A program made the translations under genes and the position numbers. DNA of 15,817 nucleotides from JACQID01 sp035290885. GTDB lineage: Archaea; Aenigmatarchaeota; Aenigmatarchaeia; GW2011-AR5. Positions within the stretch are counted from its first letter, which is position 1, and the number at the start of each line of letters is the position of its first letter. Where the stretch lies: NCBI GenBank assembly GCA_035290885.1, contig DATDTL010000002.1, forward strand, positions 1 through 15,817, given 5' to 3'. Below, one piece after another: positions 6,079-13,687 of the stretch. Under the pieces are notes generated by a model. It made no database searches, was not told the origin of the DNA, and was given only the letters and a program-made list of their open reading frames with translations.

Positions 6079-7905
6079 ATGGCCGATGAAAAACAGCTTG
6101 CTGATATTGCCGCTATCCTGAGGCGCGATGCCCTAAAAATGACCTCGGCGGCCGGAAGCGGGCATCCGACGTCCTGTATGTCCTGCGCCGAGGTAATGAG
6201 CACGCTGTTTTTTCGGGAAATGAGCTATGACACGAAAGACCCTTTCAATCCGGACAATGACGAATTCATACTGAGCAAGGGGCATGCCGCGCCAATCCTT
6301 TATGCAAGCCTTTACATGGCGGGATGCATACGTGACGATATTATGTCATTGAGAAAAATCTCCAGCCCGCTTGAGGGGCACCCCATGCCTTCCTCTCTTA
6401 AATGGGTAAAGGTGGCCACCGGTTCGCTCGGCCAGGGACTTTCGGTTGGCGTTGGCATGGCGCTTGCCGCAAAGATGCAGTCTAGGAAATGCAGGACGTA
6501 CGTTTTGATGGGTGATGGCGAATCCGCAGAAGGCTCGGTGTACGAGGCGCTGCAGATTGCCGCTTATTACAAGTTGAATAATCTTTGCGCAATAGTGGAC
6601 GTCAACCGCCTTGGCCAGAGCGGCGAAACCATGCCAGGGCACGATGCGGATTACTACGCAAAAAGATTCGGATCTTTCGGATGGGAAACTATAGTAATAG
6701 ACGGCCACGACGTCAAGTCAATCATTCAGGCTCTTAACAAATCGAAATCTTCGTCCATGCCTGCGGCCATAATAGCCAAAACCATGAAGGGGAAGGGCGT
6801 TTCATTTCTTGAGAACAAAGACGGCTGGCACGGCAAAGCCCTTGACAAAGCTTCTCTGGATAAAGCATTGGCGGAATTGCCAGATCCGAATATGCCTTAT
6901 GTTGCCATAAAAAAACCGGCAAAGTCCGGCGCGGAAATGAAGGCGGCTGGCAAAATCACCGGGCCTTCTTACGCAATGGGAGCGGAAGTCGCCACCCGCA
7001 AGGCCTACGGCGCGGCTTTGGCAAAGCTGGCGAAAGCGGATACTTCTGTAATTGCCGTGGATGCCGAGGTAAGCAACTCCACATATGCAGAGGAAGTGAA
7101 GAAATCATCGCCTTCGCAATTCATTGAAGCTTACATAGCCGAGCAGAACATGGCAGGCATGGCGCTCGGCCTTTCCGTGAAGGGGTTTAATGTTTTTGGG
7201 TCAACTTTCGCTTCCTTTCTCTGCAGGGCGCACGACCAGATAAGGATGGCGGCGCTCTCGTCAGCGAGCATGACTTTTTGCGGTTCCCATTGCGGCGTAT
7301 CCATAGGCGAGGACGGAGCTTCGCAGATGGGGTTGGATGACATAGCCATGTTCCGCGCATTGCCGGATAGCATCATATTCTATCCGTCTGACGCCGTTTC
7401 TGCCGAGAAGCTTACTTTTCTTGCCGCGCAGAGCAGCGGGATAAAATACATAAGAACCACAAGGCCGGCAACGCCGGTGATTTACGGCAACAGCGAAGGC
7501 TTCCTGCTTGGCGGATTCAAGGCCGTTAAGGAGAGCAGGAAAGACAAGGTCGTTCTGGCAGGCGCGGGCATAACGCTGCACGAGGCGTTGAAAGCCCACT
7601 ACGACTTGAAGAAGGCCGGCATGGATGCGGCAGTAGTTGATCTTTATTGCATAAAGCCGTTTGACTCAAAAAAATTCGCGGCGTTCGTGAAAAAACACGG
7701 CAATGGTATTGTAGTATGCGAAGACCACTATGCGGCTGGCGGCATAGGGGAGATGATGGCTTCTGCGCTGAATGGCACGGGGATAAAAATTGAAGCTCTT
7801 GCAGTCAAAATCATGCCGCACTCCGGCAAGAAAGACGAGATTCTTGATAAATGCGGCATCAGTTCAGCGCATATTGTCAAGGCAGCGCGGAGGCTTCTGG
7901 AATGA
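6079..7905 (+). CDS. tkt: Transketolase, single-chain
   Basis: A thiamine-diphosphate enzyme that moves two-carbon ketol units between sugar phosphates (xylulose 5-P with ribose 5-P or erythrose 4-P). Domains: cofactor-binding PP domain about 1-265 with His29 (SGHP), His69 (SKGHA), His101 (EGHP) and the ThDP motif GDGESAEG ending in N176 (VDVNRLGQS); Pyr domain about 300-465 with catalytic Glu355 (IAEQNMAGMA) and SHCGVSIGEDGASQ; C-terminal domain about 475-608. At 608 aa it is shorter than the ~660-aa bacterial enzymes but complete. Many archaea encode the two halves as separate genes, so the fused form is notable. The stop codon overlaps the LOG gene start by 4 nt. Close relatives such as DXP synthase are excluded by the motif set and the context. 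Confidence 0.94.
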   Translation: MADEKQLADIAAILRRDALKMTSAAGSGHPTSCMSCAEVMSTLFFREMSYDTKDPFNPDNDEFILSKGHAAPILYASLYMAGCIRDDIMSLRKISSPLEGHPMPSSLKWVKVATGSLGQGLSVGVGMALAAKMQSRKCRTYVLMGDGESAEGSVYEALQIAAYYKLNNLCAIVDVNRLGQSGETMPGHDADYYAKRFGSFGWETIVIDGHDVKSIIQALNKSKSSSMPAAIIAKTMKGKGVSFLENKDGWHGKALDKASLDKALAELPDPNMPYVAIKKPAKSGAEMKAAGKITGPSYAMGAEVATRKAYGAALAKLAKADTSVIAVDAEVSNSTYAEEVKKSSPSQFIEAYIAEQNMAGMALGLSVKGFNVFGSTFASFLCRAHDQIRMAALSSASMTFCGSHCGVSIGEDGASQMGLDDIAMFRALPDSIIFYPSDAVSAEKLTFLAAQSSGIKYIRTTRPATPVIYGNSEGFLLGGFKAVKESRKDKVVLAGAGITLHEALKAHYDLKKAGMDAAVVDLYCIKPFDSKKFAAFVKKHGNGIVVCEDHYAAGGIGEMMASALNGTGIKIEALAVKIMPHSGKKDEILDKCGISSAHIVKAARRLLE

Positions 7906-8534
7906 AGGGGATAAAAAGCATTGACGGCATTCTGAAAAACAGGGGCGCAAAACAATTCCGGGTGGCTATTTTTGGGTCCGCCCGCATAAAGAATAACGAC
8001 AGGAACTACCGGTTGATATACAGGCTTGCCAAGCGTATAGGGAAAAAAGATATAGACATAGTGACAGGCGGCGGCCCCGGCATAATGGAGGCCGCGAGCA
8101 GGGGCCATGATGCCGGCAGCAAGGGCAACGGATCCCGCTCCCTCGGGCTGTTGATAAGGCTGCCGAGGGAGCAGAAGGCCAATAGGCATCTGGACGTCAA
8201 GAAAGAATACCTTCATTTTTCCGAGAGGCTCGATAATTTCATGACGCTTTCGAGCGCCGTGGTCGTGGCGCCAGGGGGCTTGGGCACGCTGCTGGAGCTG
8301 TCCTACGCTTGGCAGCTTATGCAGGTCGGGCAAAGCTGCCAGATTCCCATAATCCTCATAGGCGATATGTGGAAGCATTTCATTCGATGGTCGAAAAAAT
8401 GGCAGCTTGGGAGCAAGTACATGAATCGCGAGGATTTCCGTTCCGTGTACACCGTAAGCACCGTTGAAAAAGCCATGAAGATAATAGAAGACGCGCACGA
8501 GCGCTACAAGCAATCCGGGGGGATGCCCGCTTAA
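7902..8534 (+). CDS. LOG-family nucleoside 5'-monophosphate phosphoribohydrolase
   Basis: Characterised members of this family (Rossmann-type LOG/'lysine decarboxylase-like' proteins) cleave AMP or cytokinin nucleotides to the free base and ribose 5-phosphate. Seen: VAIFGSARI (21-29), GGGPGIMEAASRG (56-68) and PGGLGTLLEL (124-133), which are the diagnostic PGGxGT and GGGxGxM motifs. The start at 7902 is chosen for the 4-nt ATGA overlap with tkt, giving 210 aa, a normal length. Translational coupling to transketolase suggests the ribose 5-phosphate released feeds the pentose phosphate pathway, while adenine could be taken up by the APRT encoded 7 kb away. The exact nucleotide substrate cannot be told from sequence. 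Confidence 0.88.
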   Translation: MKGIKSIDGILKNRGAKQFRVAIFGSARIKNNDRNYRLIYRLAKRIGKKDIDIVTGGGPGIMEAASRGHDAGSKGNGSRSLGLLIRLPREQKANRHLDVKKEYLHFSERLDNFMTLSSAVVVAPGGLGTLLELSYAWQLMQVGQSCQIPIILIGDMWKHFIRWSKKWQLGSKYMNREDFRSVYTVSTVEKAMKIIEDAHERYKQSGGMPA

Positions 8535-8575
8535 ACGGAACGAAATACGGCAGCATGAAATAATCGGATTATGCG

Positions 8576-8587
8576 TTATATTTATAT
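8576..8587 (+). promoter_or_regulatory. Orphan TATA-like box in the 270-nt LOG/orphan-protein gap
   Basis: TTATATTTATAT is a strong TATA-like sequence that would start RNA near 8608, yet the next gene begins at 8805 and has its own box. It could drive a small RNA or a tiny reading frame, or be chance. Nothing else is evident in 8535-8767 except a weak 39-codon frame (8653-8772). Confidence 0.3.
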
Positions 8588-8767
8588 GTCAGGGCGTCCA
8601 TCATTCTGGAGTTTTGCGTAATTCACATTGATCGCAATTATTAACAAATCACATGATCGTGATAAGCACGGCTGATAATGGCTTTATCTTCCAGAGAGCG
8701 CCATTTGTTATGGCTATGGCATTGTGTACGTTAATGCGCAAATTAATCGCCCTATCAAACAGAAACG

Positions 8768-8776
8768 CTTAAATAG
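8768..8776 (+). promoter_or_regulatory. TATA box of the 8805-9527 gene
   Basis: CTTAAATAG is centred near 8772, which predicts an RNA start near 8798, 7 nt before the ATG at 8805. Confidence 0.55.
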
Positions 8777-8782
8777 ATTTTG

Positions 8783-8799
8783 TCACTATTTTTTAGTGA
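8783..8799 (+). promoter_or_regulatory. Perfect palindrome over the predicted transcription start, operator-like
   Basis: TCACTA, five T's, then TAGTGA: a perfect 6-bp inverted repeat lying between the TATA box and the start codon and overlapping the predicted RNA start. A repressor dimer could bind here. Bound protein unknown. Confidence 0.4.
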
Positions 8800-8804
8800 G
8801 TAAT

Positions 8805-9527
8805 ATGCCAATAAGATTACGCATGGGAAGAAAACCGCGCTCGGCTGACAAAGATAGCCCTGCTTTGGAAAGCGGTGACGAGATACCGGCAAGCCCGGCT
8901 GCCAAAGAACCTGTTGTGGTGGAAATTACAAATCCTGTCGATGATGCAGAGCGAATAAAACCTCCGTACGATGCAATCATAGGAAAATATAGCGGCATGA
9001 CGCTTGACGAATGGCTTGAGAAGAATTATGCCAAAGGCACTCGGGAAACAGGCGATGAAATTGTCATATGCACGGGAAGGGATTTTGAAACTAATATGCC
9101 TAAACTTGAGACGATTCCTCGCCAAGTTAGAGTAAGGCAAAAACGCCCTAAATACAGTGGTAATGCCGGCGGCCATAATTCAGGCGCTAATGCGCAAGAG
9201 CCTGTTTACATCGGAAGTTCAGGGCATGGATACACTGCTCCCCTAAATGCTTCTTATATGCCGTTTGCCGACATGCTTGCAGAAACAGGAGAGCTTTTCA
9301 TCAGAGATGGCCAACGGCTTAACGACGGAAAAAAATCAGGAGCAGTACAGGGGAAAAATATAGCGAAAAAACTTAAACGGATGCTGACAGCATATCTCCA
9401 TGCCAATGGGATAGACGATGATGTCAGAATAGACTTTAGAAATGGCGGAGCAATGCTGACAATGGATCCGCAAGCATGCGCTGCATATAGAAGTCTCAGG
9501 CAGAGAGATTCTGGCAAGCATTACTGA
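8805..9527 (+). CDS. Hypothetical protein, 240 aa, basic and partly disordered
   Basis: I do not recognise it. The N-terminus (1-35) is basic then rich in Ser, Pro, Ala and Asp (MPIRLRMGRKPRSADKD), likely disordered. A segment at about 57-90 (DAIIGKYSGMTLDEWLEKNY) looks helical. The middle (105-150) is Arg/Lys- then Gly/Asn/Ser-rich and again looks unstructured. The C-terminal ~75 residues are the most globular: IAKKLKRMLTAYLHANGIDD, then VRIDFRNGGAMLTMDP, reading as a helix followed by two strands. No membrane helix or Cys. The start at 8805 is chosen over an upstream in-frame ATG at 8724 because TATA box and palindrome lie just before it. It sits alone between the LOG and transaldolase genes, same strand, with its own promoter. 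The basic stretches could mean nucleic-acid binding; that is speculation. Confidence 0.7.
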   Translation: MPIRLRMGRKPRSADKDSPALESGDEIPASPAAKEPVVVEITNPVDDAERIKPPYDAIIGKYSGMTLDEWLEKNYAKGTRETGDEIVICTGRDFETNMPKLETIPRQVRVRQKRPKYSGNAGGHNSGANAQEPVYIGSSGHGYTAPLNASYMPFADMLAETGELFIRDGQRLNDGKKSGAVQGKNIAKKLKRMLTAYLHANGIDDDVRIDFRNGGAMLTMDPQACAAYRSLRQRDSGKHY

Positions 9528-9552
9528 TCAATTGCTTCGCGCTTTTACGAAA

Positions 9553-9564
9553 CTTTTATATAAG
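9553..9564 (+). promoter_or_regulatory. TATA box and GGTGG leader of the tal-pgi-HAD operon
   Basis: CTTTTATATAAG is centred near 9558, which predicts an RNA start near 9584. The leader before the ATG at 9592 would be about 8 nt and would include part of GGTGGT (9582-9587), which resembles a weak Shine-Dalgarno sequence. An out-of-frame ATG at 9580 is probably not transcribed. Confidence 0.6.
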
Positions 9565-9591
9565 CTGCCGTGTCCTATTAATGGTGGTATC

Positions 9592-10416
9592 ATGAAACTC
9601 TTCATAGACACAGGAAGCCTTTCCGAGATAGAGGAAGCGTATTCGTCCGGCATAATGGATGGCGTGACGACCAATCCTTCGCTGATGAAAAAAGCGGTTG
9701 AGGAACTGAAGAAGTCCGGGCAGAAGCTGGACATGGAGGGTTACGTGAAGCGGATACTTGAGGCCGCCAAGGGAACGCCGGTAAGCCTGGAAGTTGCTTC
9801 TACGGATTACAAAGGCATGGTTCGCGAGGGCATTGCGCTTTTCAGGAAGTTCAATGCCGTGGCCGGAAATGTTGTAATCAAGATACCGTGCAACACTTCG
9901 CTTGACGGCAAGAATGATCAGTTCGGCGCGCTGAAGGCGATAAAGGCGCTGTCCGATGAGAGAATTCCTGTCAACGGCACCCTTATTTTCACCCCTGAGC
10001 AGGCATTGCTCGCGGCAAAGGCCGGAGCGAAGATGGTCAGCCCGTTTGCCGGTAGGATAGACGATTTCATACGCTCGGCCAACGGCATCCCATTCAACAA
10101 ATCCGATTATTTCCCTGTCACAGGCATGGAAAAGGACGGCAGGAAGCTGGAAGACAACGGCGTGACGTCCGGCATAGAGATGGTGGCGCAATGCACAGAC
10201 ATATTCAGGTATTATGGCATAACGACCGAAGTCCTTGCCGCAAGCATAAGGAATGCGCGGCATCTCAGGGACGCGGCGCTTGCAGGCGCGGACATCGCCA
10301 CAGTGCCGCTGGACGTGATAAAATCCGCGATGCACCATACCAAGACCCTTGAAGGCGTGAAAGTCTTTTCCGCGGACGTGGTGCCGGAATATGCGGCTCT
10401 GGGTAACGAAAAATGA
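9592..10416 (+). CDS. tal: Transaldolase (TalC/fructose-6-phosphate aldolase-like subfamily)
   Basis: Moves the dihydroxyacetone unit between sedoheptulose 7-phosphate and glyceraldehyde 3-phosphate; Schiff-base class I aldolase, TIM barrel. Seen: MKLFIDTGSLSEIEEA (1-16), GVTTNPSLM (24-32), SLEVAS (65-70), NVVIKIPCN with the Schiff-base Lys97, NGTLIFTPEQALLAAKAGA and SPFAGRIDD. These are the hallmarks of the short subfamily. At 274 aa it is longer than the usual ~215-220, with extra residues around 165-190 (FNKSDYFPVTGMEKDGRKLE). The ATG at 9592 begins the conserved MKLFID strand; the 20 upstream in-frame residues overlap the TATA box and are not expected to be translated. The stop overlaps the pgi start by 4 nt. 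Confidence 0.94.
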   Translation: MKLFIDTGSLSEIEEAYSSGIMDGVTTNPSLMKKAVEELKKSGQKLDMEGYVKRILEAAKGTPVSLEVASTDYKGMVREGIALFRKFNAVAGNVVIKIPCNTSLDGKNDQFGALKAIKALSDERIPVNGTLIFTPEQALLAAKAGAKMVSPFAGRIDDFIRSANGIPFNKSDYFPVTGMEKDGRKLEDNGVTSGIEMVAQCTDIFRYYGITTEVLAASIRNARHLRDAALAGADIATVPLDVIKSAMHHTKTLEGVKVFSADVVPEYAALGNEK

Positions 10417-11717
10417 AAGAAGTGTCTTTTTTCTTCGGGGACTCCATTGCCAAAGAAGGGCTTTCAATAATAAAAGAAAGGCTGCGCGTTGAAATCAAGA
10501 CGATGGAACGTGCATTGGCAGGCAATTCGCCTGACGGCCGTGCATTCGCAAGCCTGCCGTTTGCCGCGGAAATGCCTGACTTGGTGAAAAAGCTTGTGAA
10601 GGAGAAGCAGGCTCTGAAGCCCGAATACGTCGTACTGATAGGAATAGGCGGCAGCAGCCTTGGCGCTTCTGCGGTTGAGCAGGCTGTCGCAGGAAATCGC
10701 AAGGGCCCGAAGCTGCTTTACGCGGATACGATAGACCAGTTTTCCGTTCGTGCCGTGATGGGCACGATGGAAGATAGCCTGAAGCGAAAGAGCGCCGTCA
10801 TTCTCAATTGCGTCAGCAAATCCGGAAGGACAATCGAGACAGTTGCAAACTTCCAGATTCTGCTGCAGCTGCTAAAAAAATACAGGAAAGATTACGCAAG
10901 ATGCGTTGTGGTGACAACGGACAAAGGCTCGCAGCTCTGGCACGCAGCGCTCTCGCAAGGCTTTTCGGTCATGGAAATACCTGCAAACGTTGGCGGAAGA
11001 TATTCCGTGCTTTCGCCTGCCGGGCTGTTCCCTCTGGCGATGGCAGGGGTGGATATATGCGTCCTTGCTGATGGCGCGGCTGCAATGGCAAAACGCTGCG
11101 TTGACAGGAGCATTGACGCAAACCCTGCAGCGATGTCCGCGGCAGTGCTCTATCATCATTACCAGAACGGCCGGAAGATCCACGACACGTTCCTTTTTTC
11201 GCCTGCATTTGAGGAACTCGGAAAATGGTACAGGCAGCTCATGGCCGAAAGCGCAGGCAAGGACTTGGACAGGAACGGAAAAAAGATCAACGCCGGCATG
11301 ACTCCCACGGTGTCGCTTCCGCAGGACCTCCATTCCATGGCACAACTCTATCTTGGCGGGCCGCATGACAAGTTTACGACCTTTGTCAAGTCGCAGGATA
11401 ACGGCCCGGCAACAAAGGTTGCTATGATGAAGGATTTTAGCGGGCTATCGGAAAATATTCAGGGAAAATCGCTTTCTGAAATTACTAATGCGCTTTACAG
11501 CGGCATAACGGCAGCTTATAGGAAAGGTAAGCGCCCGTTTAGCGAAATGGTCCTGCCGGATCGTTCCGCCCAGTCAATAGGCCAGTTCCTGCAGATGAAG
11601 ATGATGGAAACGGTTTATCTCTGCTATCTCATGAGCGTGAATCCTTTCGACCAGCCTGCCGTCGAATCGTACAAGTCCGAGGCAAGGCGCATGCTTGGGA
11701 GCAAGAAGGTGCAGTGA
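10413..11717 (+). CDS. pgi: Glucose-6-phosphate isomerase, classical (SIS-fold) superfamily
   Basis: Interconverts glucose 6-phosphate and fructose 6-phosphate, tying the pentose phosphate pathway to hexose metabolism. Seen: VVLIGIGGSSLGASA (73-87), the sugar-phosphate motif NCVSKSGRTIET (132-143), GGRYSVLSPAGL (194-205), MAESAGK with catalytic-type Glu279, DLHSMAQ with His307, and the C-terminal SVNPFDQPAVESYK with Lys421. All active-site elements are in place. 434 aa is normal for the shorter archaeal/bacterial members. Many Euryarchaeota use an unrelated cupin-type enzyme instead. Translationally coupled to tal (ATGA overlap); the HAD phosphatase follows 4 nt after the stop. Bifunctional phosphoglucose/phosphomannose isomerase is less likely because its motif order differs. 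Confidence 0.94.
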   Translation: MKEVSFFFGDSIAKEGLSIIKERLRVEIKTMERALAGNSPDGRAFASLPFAAEMPDLVKKLVKEKQALKPEYVVLIGIGGSSLGASAVEQAVAGNRKGPKLLYADTIDQFSVRAVMGTMEDSLKRKSAVILNCVSKSGRTIETVANFQILLQLLKKYRKDYARCVVVTTDKGSQLWHAALSQGFSVMEIPANVGGRYSVLSPAGLFPLAMAGVDICVLADGAAAMAKRCVDRSIDANPAAMSAAVLYHHYQNGRKIHDTFLFSPAFEELGKWYRQLMAESAGKDLDRNGKKINAGMTPTVSLPQDLHSMAQLYLGGPHDKFTTFVKSQDNGPATKVAMMKDFSGLSENIQGKSLSEITNALYSGITAAYRKGKRPFSEMVLPDRSAQSIGQFLQMKMMETVYLCYLMSVNPFDQPAVESYKSEARRMLGSKKVQ

Positions 11718-11721
11718 TATC

Positions 11722-12378
11722 ATGCCGGTTCTCATTGGCATAGACAGGGACGGAACAATAATCAACGACACCGAAGGCAGGCAGTATCTTGGAAGGTCCA
11801 AAGGCTGGGAAAACCAAATAGAATTACTGCATGGCGTGATAAAAGGCATAAAGGCGCTACGAAGGATCTCCGGCGTGAAGATTTATATGCTAAGCAACCA
11901 GTCCGGCATCGGAATAGCCGACTTTCCAGAACTCACTGAAAAAAGGGGGCACGAGGTCTGCGAGGAAGTGATGAAGCGCCTGAAGAAAGAGGGCGCCGGC
12001 CTCAACGGTTATTTGTTCTGCCCGCACATCTCAAAGGATTATGTGAAAGCGCATCCTGAAAGGAACTTTGATCCCGCTTACGTTTGCGAATGCGGCTGCG
12101 TAAAGCCGCGTCCCGGAATGCTTTTTGCCGCAATGGAAAAGGAGCGCATGGACAAGGGGAAAACGCATGTCTACATGATAGGCGACCGAAGTAGCGACGT
12201 GGAGACCGGCCTGAACGCCGGCGGAATCGGCGTACTCGTGCCTTCCAAAAGCCAGATTGGGCAGGACAAAAAAGTCAGGGCGATGAAAAACGAGTCTGCT
12301 TTCGTAGCTAAAGATTTTGAAGATGCTGCGGATTTGATATTGGAGATGGAAGAGTCTATTAAAAGAAAAAACCGATAA
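11722..12378 (+). CDS. Zinc-loop HAD phosphatase, GmhB / histidinol-phosphatase-like
   Basis: HAD-superfamily phosphatase resembling D-glycero-D-manno-heptose 1,7-bisphosphate phosphatase. Seen: IGIDRDGTI with the nucleophile Asp8 and acid/base Asp10; motif II MLSNQSGIG (S58-N59); the zinc loop with C100-x-H102 and C124-x-C126 followed by V-K-P-R-P-G-M; motif III/IV MIGDRSSDVETG with Asp155 and Asp159. The Cys/His zinc site is the mark of the GmhB/HisB-N group. Odd: an extra Cys122 in the loop and about 20 residues between C-x-H and C-x-C, longer than in Escherichia coli GmhB. 218 aa. The ATG at 11722 follows the pgi stop by 4 nt, so it is in the tal-pgi operon. A sugar bisphosphate substrate (heptose, or another pathway intermediate) is likely; histidinol phosphate is less likely with no his genes around. 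Confidence 0.82.
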   Translation: MPVLIGIDRDGTIINDTEGRQYLGRSKGWENQIELLHGVIKGIKALRRISGVKIYMLSNQSGIGIADFPELTEKRGHEVCEEVMKRLKKEGAGLNGYLFCPHISKDYVKAHPERNFDPAYVCECGCVKPRPGMLFAAMEKERMDKGKTHVYMIGDRSSDVETGLNAGGIGVLVPSKSQIGQDKKVRAMKNESAFVAKDFEDAADLILEMEESIKRKNR

Positions 12379-12380
12379 GT

Positions 12381-12392
12381 TATTTTTATATT
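12381..12392 (+). promoter_or_regulatory. TATA box of the permease gene
   Basis: TATTTTTATATT is centred near 12387, 26 nt before the ATG at 12413, directly after the HAD phosphatase stop. Fits leaderless expression; the long T-run may also help end the upstream transcript. Confidence 0.6.
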
Positions 12393-12412
12393 GCAACGGC
12401 AAATATAATATC

Positions 12413-13687
12413 ATGTCCCGCCTCAGAAAGGAGCTTTCTCTTGTCACCGCCATATTCTACGGCGTTGGCATCATTCTTGGCGCTGGAATCTACGTCTTGA
12501 TAGGACAGGGCGCTGGCGTTGCAGGCAACGGGCTGTGGCTCTCATTCGTTGTGGCGGCGCTCATAGCTTCTTTTACGGGAATGAGCTATGCTGAGCTTGC
12601 CGGAATGTTTCCCAAGACTGCGGCAGAATACGTATATACAAAGAAAGCTTTCGGCAAGGAATGGCTGGCGTTTGTTGTTCAATGGATAATGATATTTGCC
12701 CTTATAGTGAGCGCAACAACCGTGGCATTAGGGTTTGGCGGATACTTTTCCTATATATTCGGCATCAGCCAATTATGGGCGGCGGCAGGCCTTCTCGTTC
12801 TTCTTTCGCTTATCAGCTATACGGGAATTAAGGAATCAGTCCGATTCAATATCGTGGCAACGGTCATAGAAATGATCGGGCTTTTGATTGTCATAGTCTT
12901 GGGCGCAGGTTTCATAGGAACAATTGATTACTTTGCCGCGCCGGCAGGGATAACGAGCATACTTGCAGCAACTGCCCTTTTGTTCTTCGCTTACATAGGC
13001 TTTGAAGAAGTCGTCAACCTCTCGGAAGAGACCAAGAACGCAAGCAGGGTCATACCGAAGGCGCTGCTGATTTCAATAGCAATAACCACCGTGCTTTACA
13101 TACTTGTGGCAATATCCGCGGTCTCGATAATGCCTGCCGAGGAACTTGCCAAGGCAAAAGCCCCGCTCACGGAAGTCGTAAGCAGGGTGATGCCGGAAGC
13201 CGGTTTTCTCATGTCCGTGATTGCATTATTTGCGACATCAAACACGGTATTGGCGATACTTGTCGTGGCTTCCCGAATGCTCTACGGGCTTGCGAAGAAC
13301 AACGCCCTGCCTCAAGCGCTGGCCACACTGGGAAAAAGCCGCACGCCGTATGTTTCCGTCTTTATTGTCATGATTGTTTCACTGGCATTCCTGCAGTTTG
13401 GCGCCATCGGCAGTGTGGCCCTGCTTACGGATATCGGCATATTTGCCGTCTATCTGTTCATCAATGCCGCAGTCATATGGCTGAGGTACAAGGAGCCGAA
13501 GGCGAAGAGAACTTTCCGTTCGCCCCTGAGCATAGGCAAGTTTCCCGTGCTGGCGGGCCTTGGAATAATCAGCTCGCTGCTGATGCTGCTGCATTTCGAG
13601 CCTGTACTCATTTTTTACGAAATTCTTGCAGTTATTGCAGGGTTCGCTGTCTACAACGCATTCAAATATGCAAAAAAATTCAGTTAA
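12413..13687 (+). CDS. APC-superfamily amino acid permease
   Basis: A 424-aa integral membrane transporter with about 12 predicted helices and the LeuT-type fold of the amino acid-polyamine-organocation family. Seen: helix 1 with YGVGIILGAGIYVLIG (the unwound G-A-G-I substrate/backbone motif, about 16-31), the conserved helix-5/6 region FFAYIGFEEVVNLSEETKNA then SRVIPKAL (191-218), and SRMLYGLAKNNALP near 288-301. Likely imports amino acids using an ion gradient, in the cell membrane. The specific substrate cannot be read from sequence; the GFEE..NLSEETKN signature occurs in cationic and branched-chain or archaeal broad-range members. It has its own promoter. Its 3' end overlaps the convergent downstream gene by 8 nt. 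Confidence 0.92.
   Translation: MSRLRKELSLVTAIFYGVGIILGAGIYVLIGQGAGVAGNGLWLSFVVAALIASFTGMSYAELAGMFPKTAAEYVYTKKAFGKEWLAFVVQWIMIFALIVSATTVALGFGGYFSYIFGISQLWAAAGLLVLLSLISYTGIKESVRFNIVATVIEMIGLLIVIVLGAGFIGTIDYFAAPAGITSILAATALLFFAYIGFEEVVNLSEETKNASRVIPKALLISIAITTVLYILVAISAVSIMPAEELAKAKAPLTEVVSRVMPEAGFLMSVIALFATSNTVLAILVVASRMLYGLAKNNALPQALATLGKSRTPYVSVFIVMIVSLAFLQFGAIGSVALLTDIGIFAVYLFINAAVIWLRYKEPKAKRTFRSPLSIGKFPVLAGLGIISSLLMLLHFEPVLIFYEILAVIAGFAVYNAFKYAKKFS

Noticed and set aside
7728..8513. 261-codon open frame opposite the tkt end and LOG
   Set aside because: Shadow of two clearly conserved plus-strand genes.
8653..8772. 39-codon reading frame between LOG and the orphan protein
   Set aside because: No convincing promoter spacing or ribosome site, and it ends inside the next gene's TATA box; kept only as a possibility under the orphan-TATA finding.
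9556..10467. 303-codon open frame on the minus strand opposite tal
   Set aside because: Antisense shadow of a G+C-rich gene; composition is His/Arg/Cys-heavy, with no motif, promoter or ribosome site.
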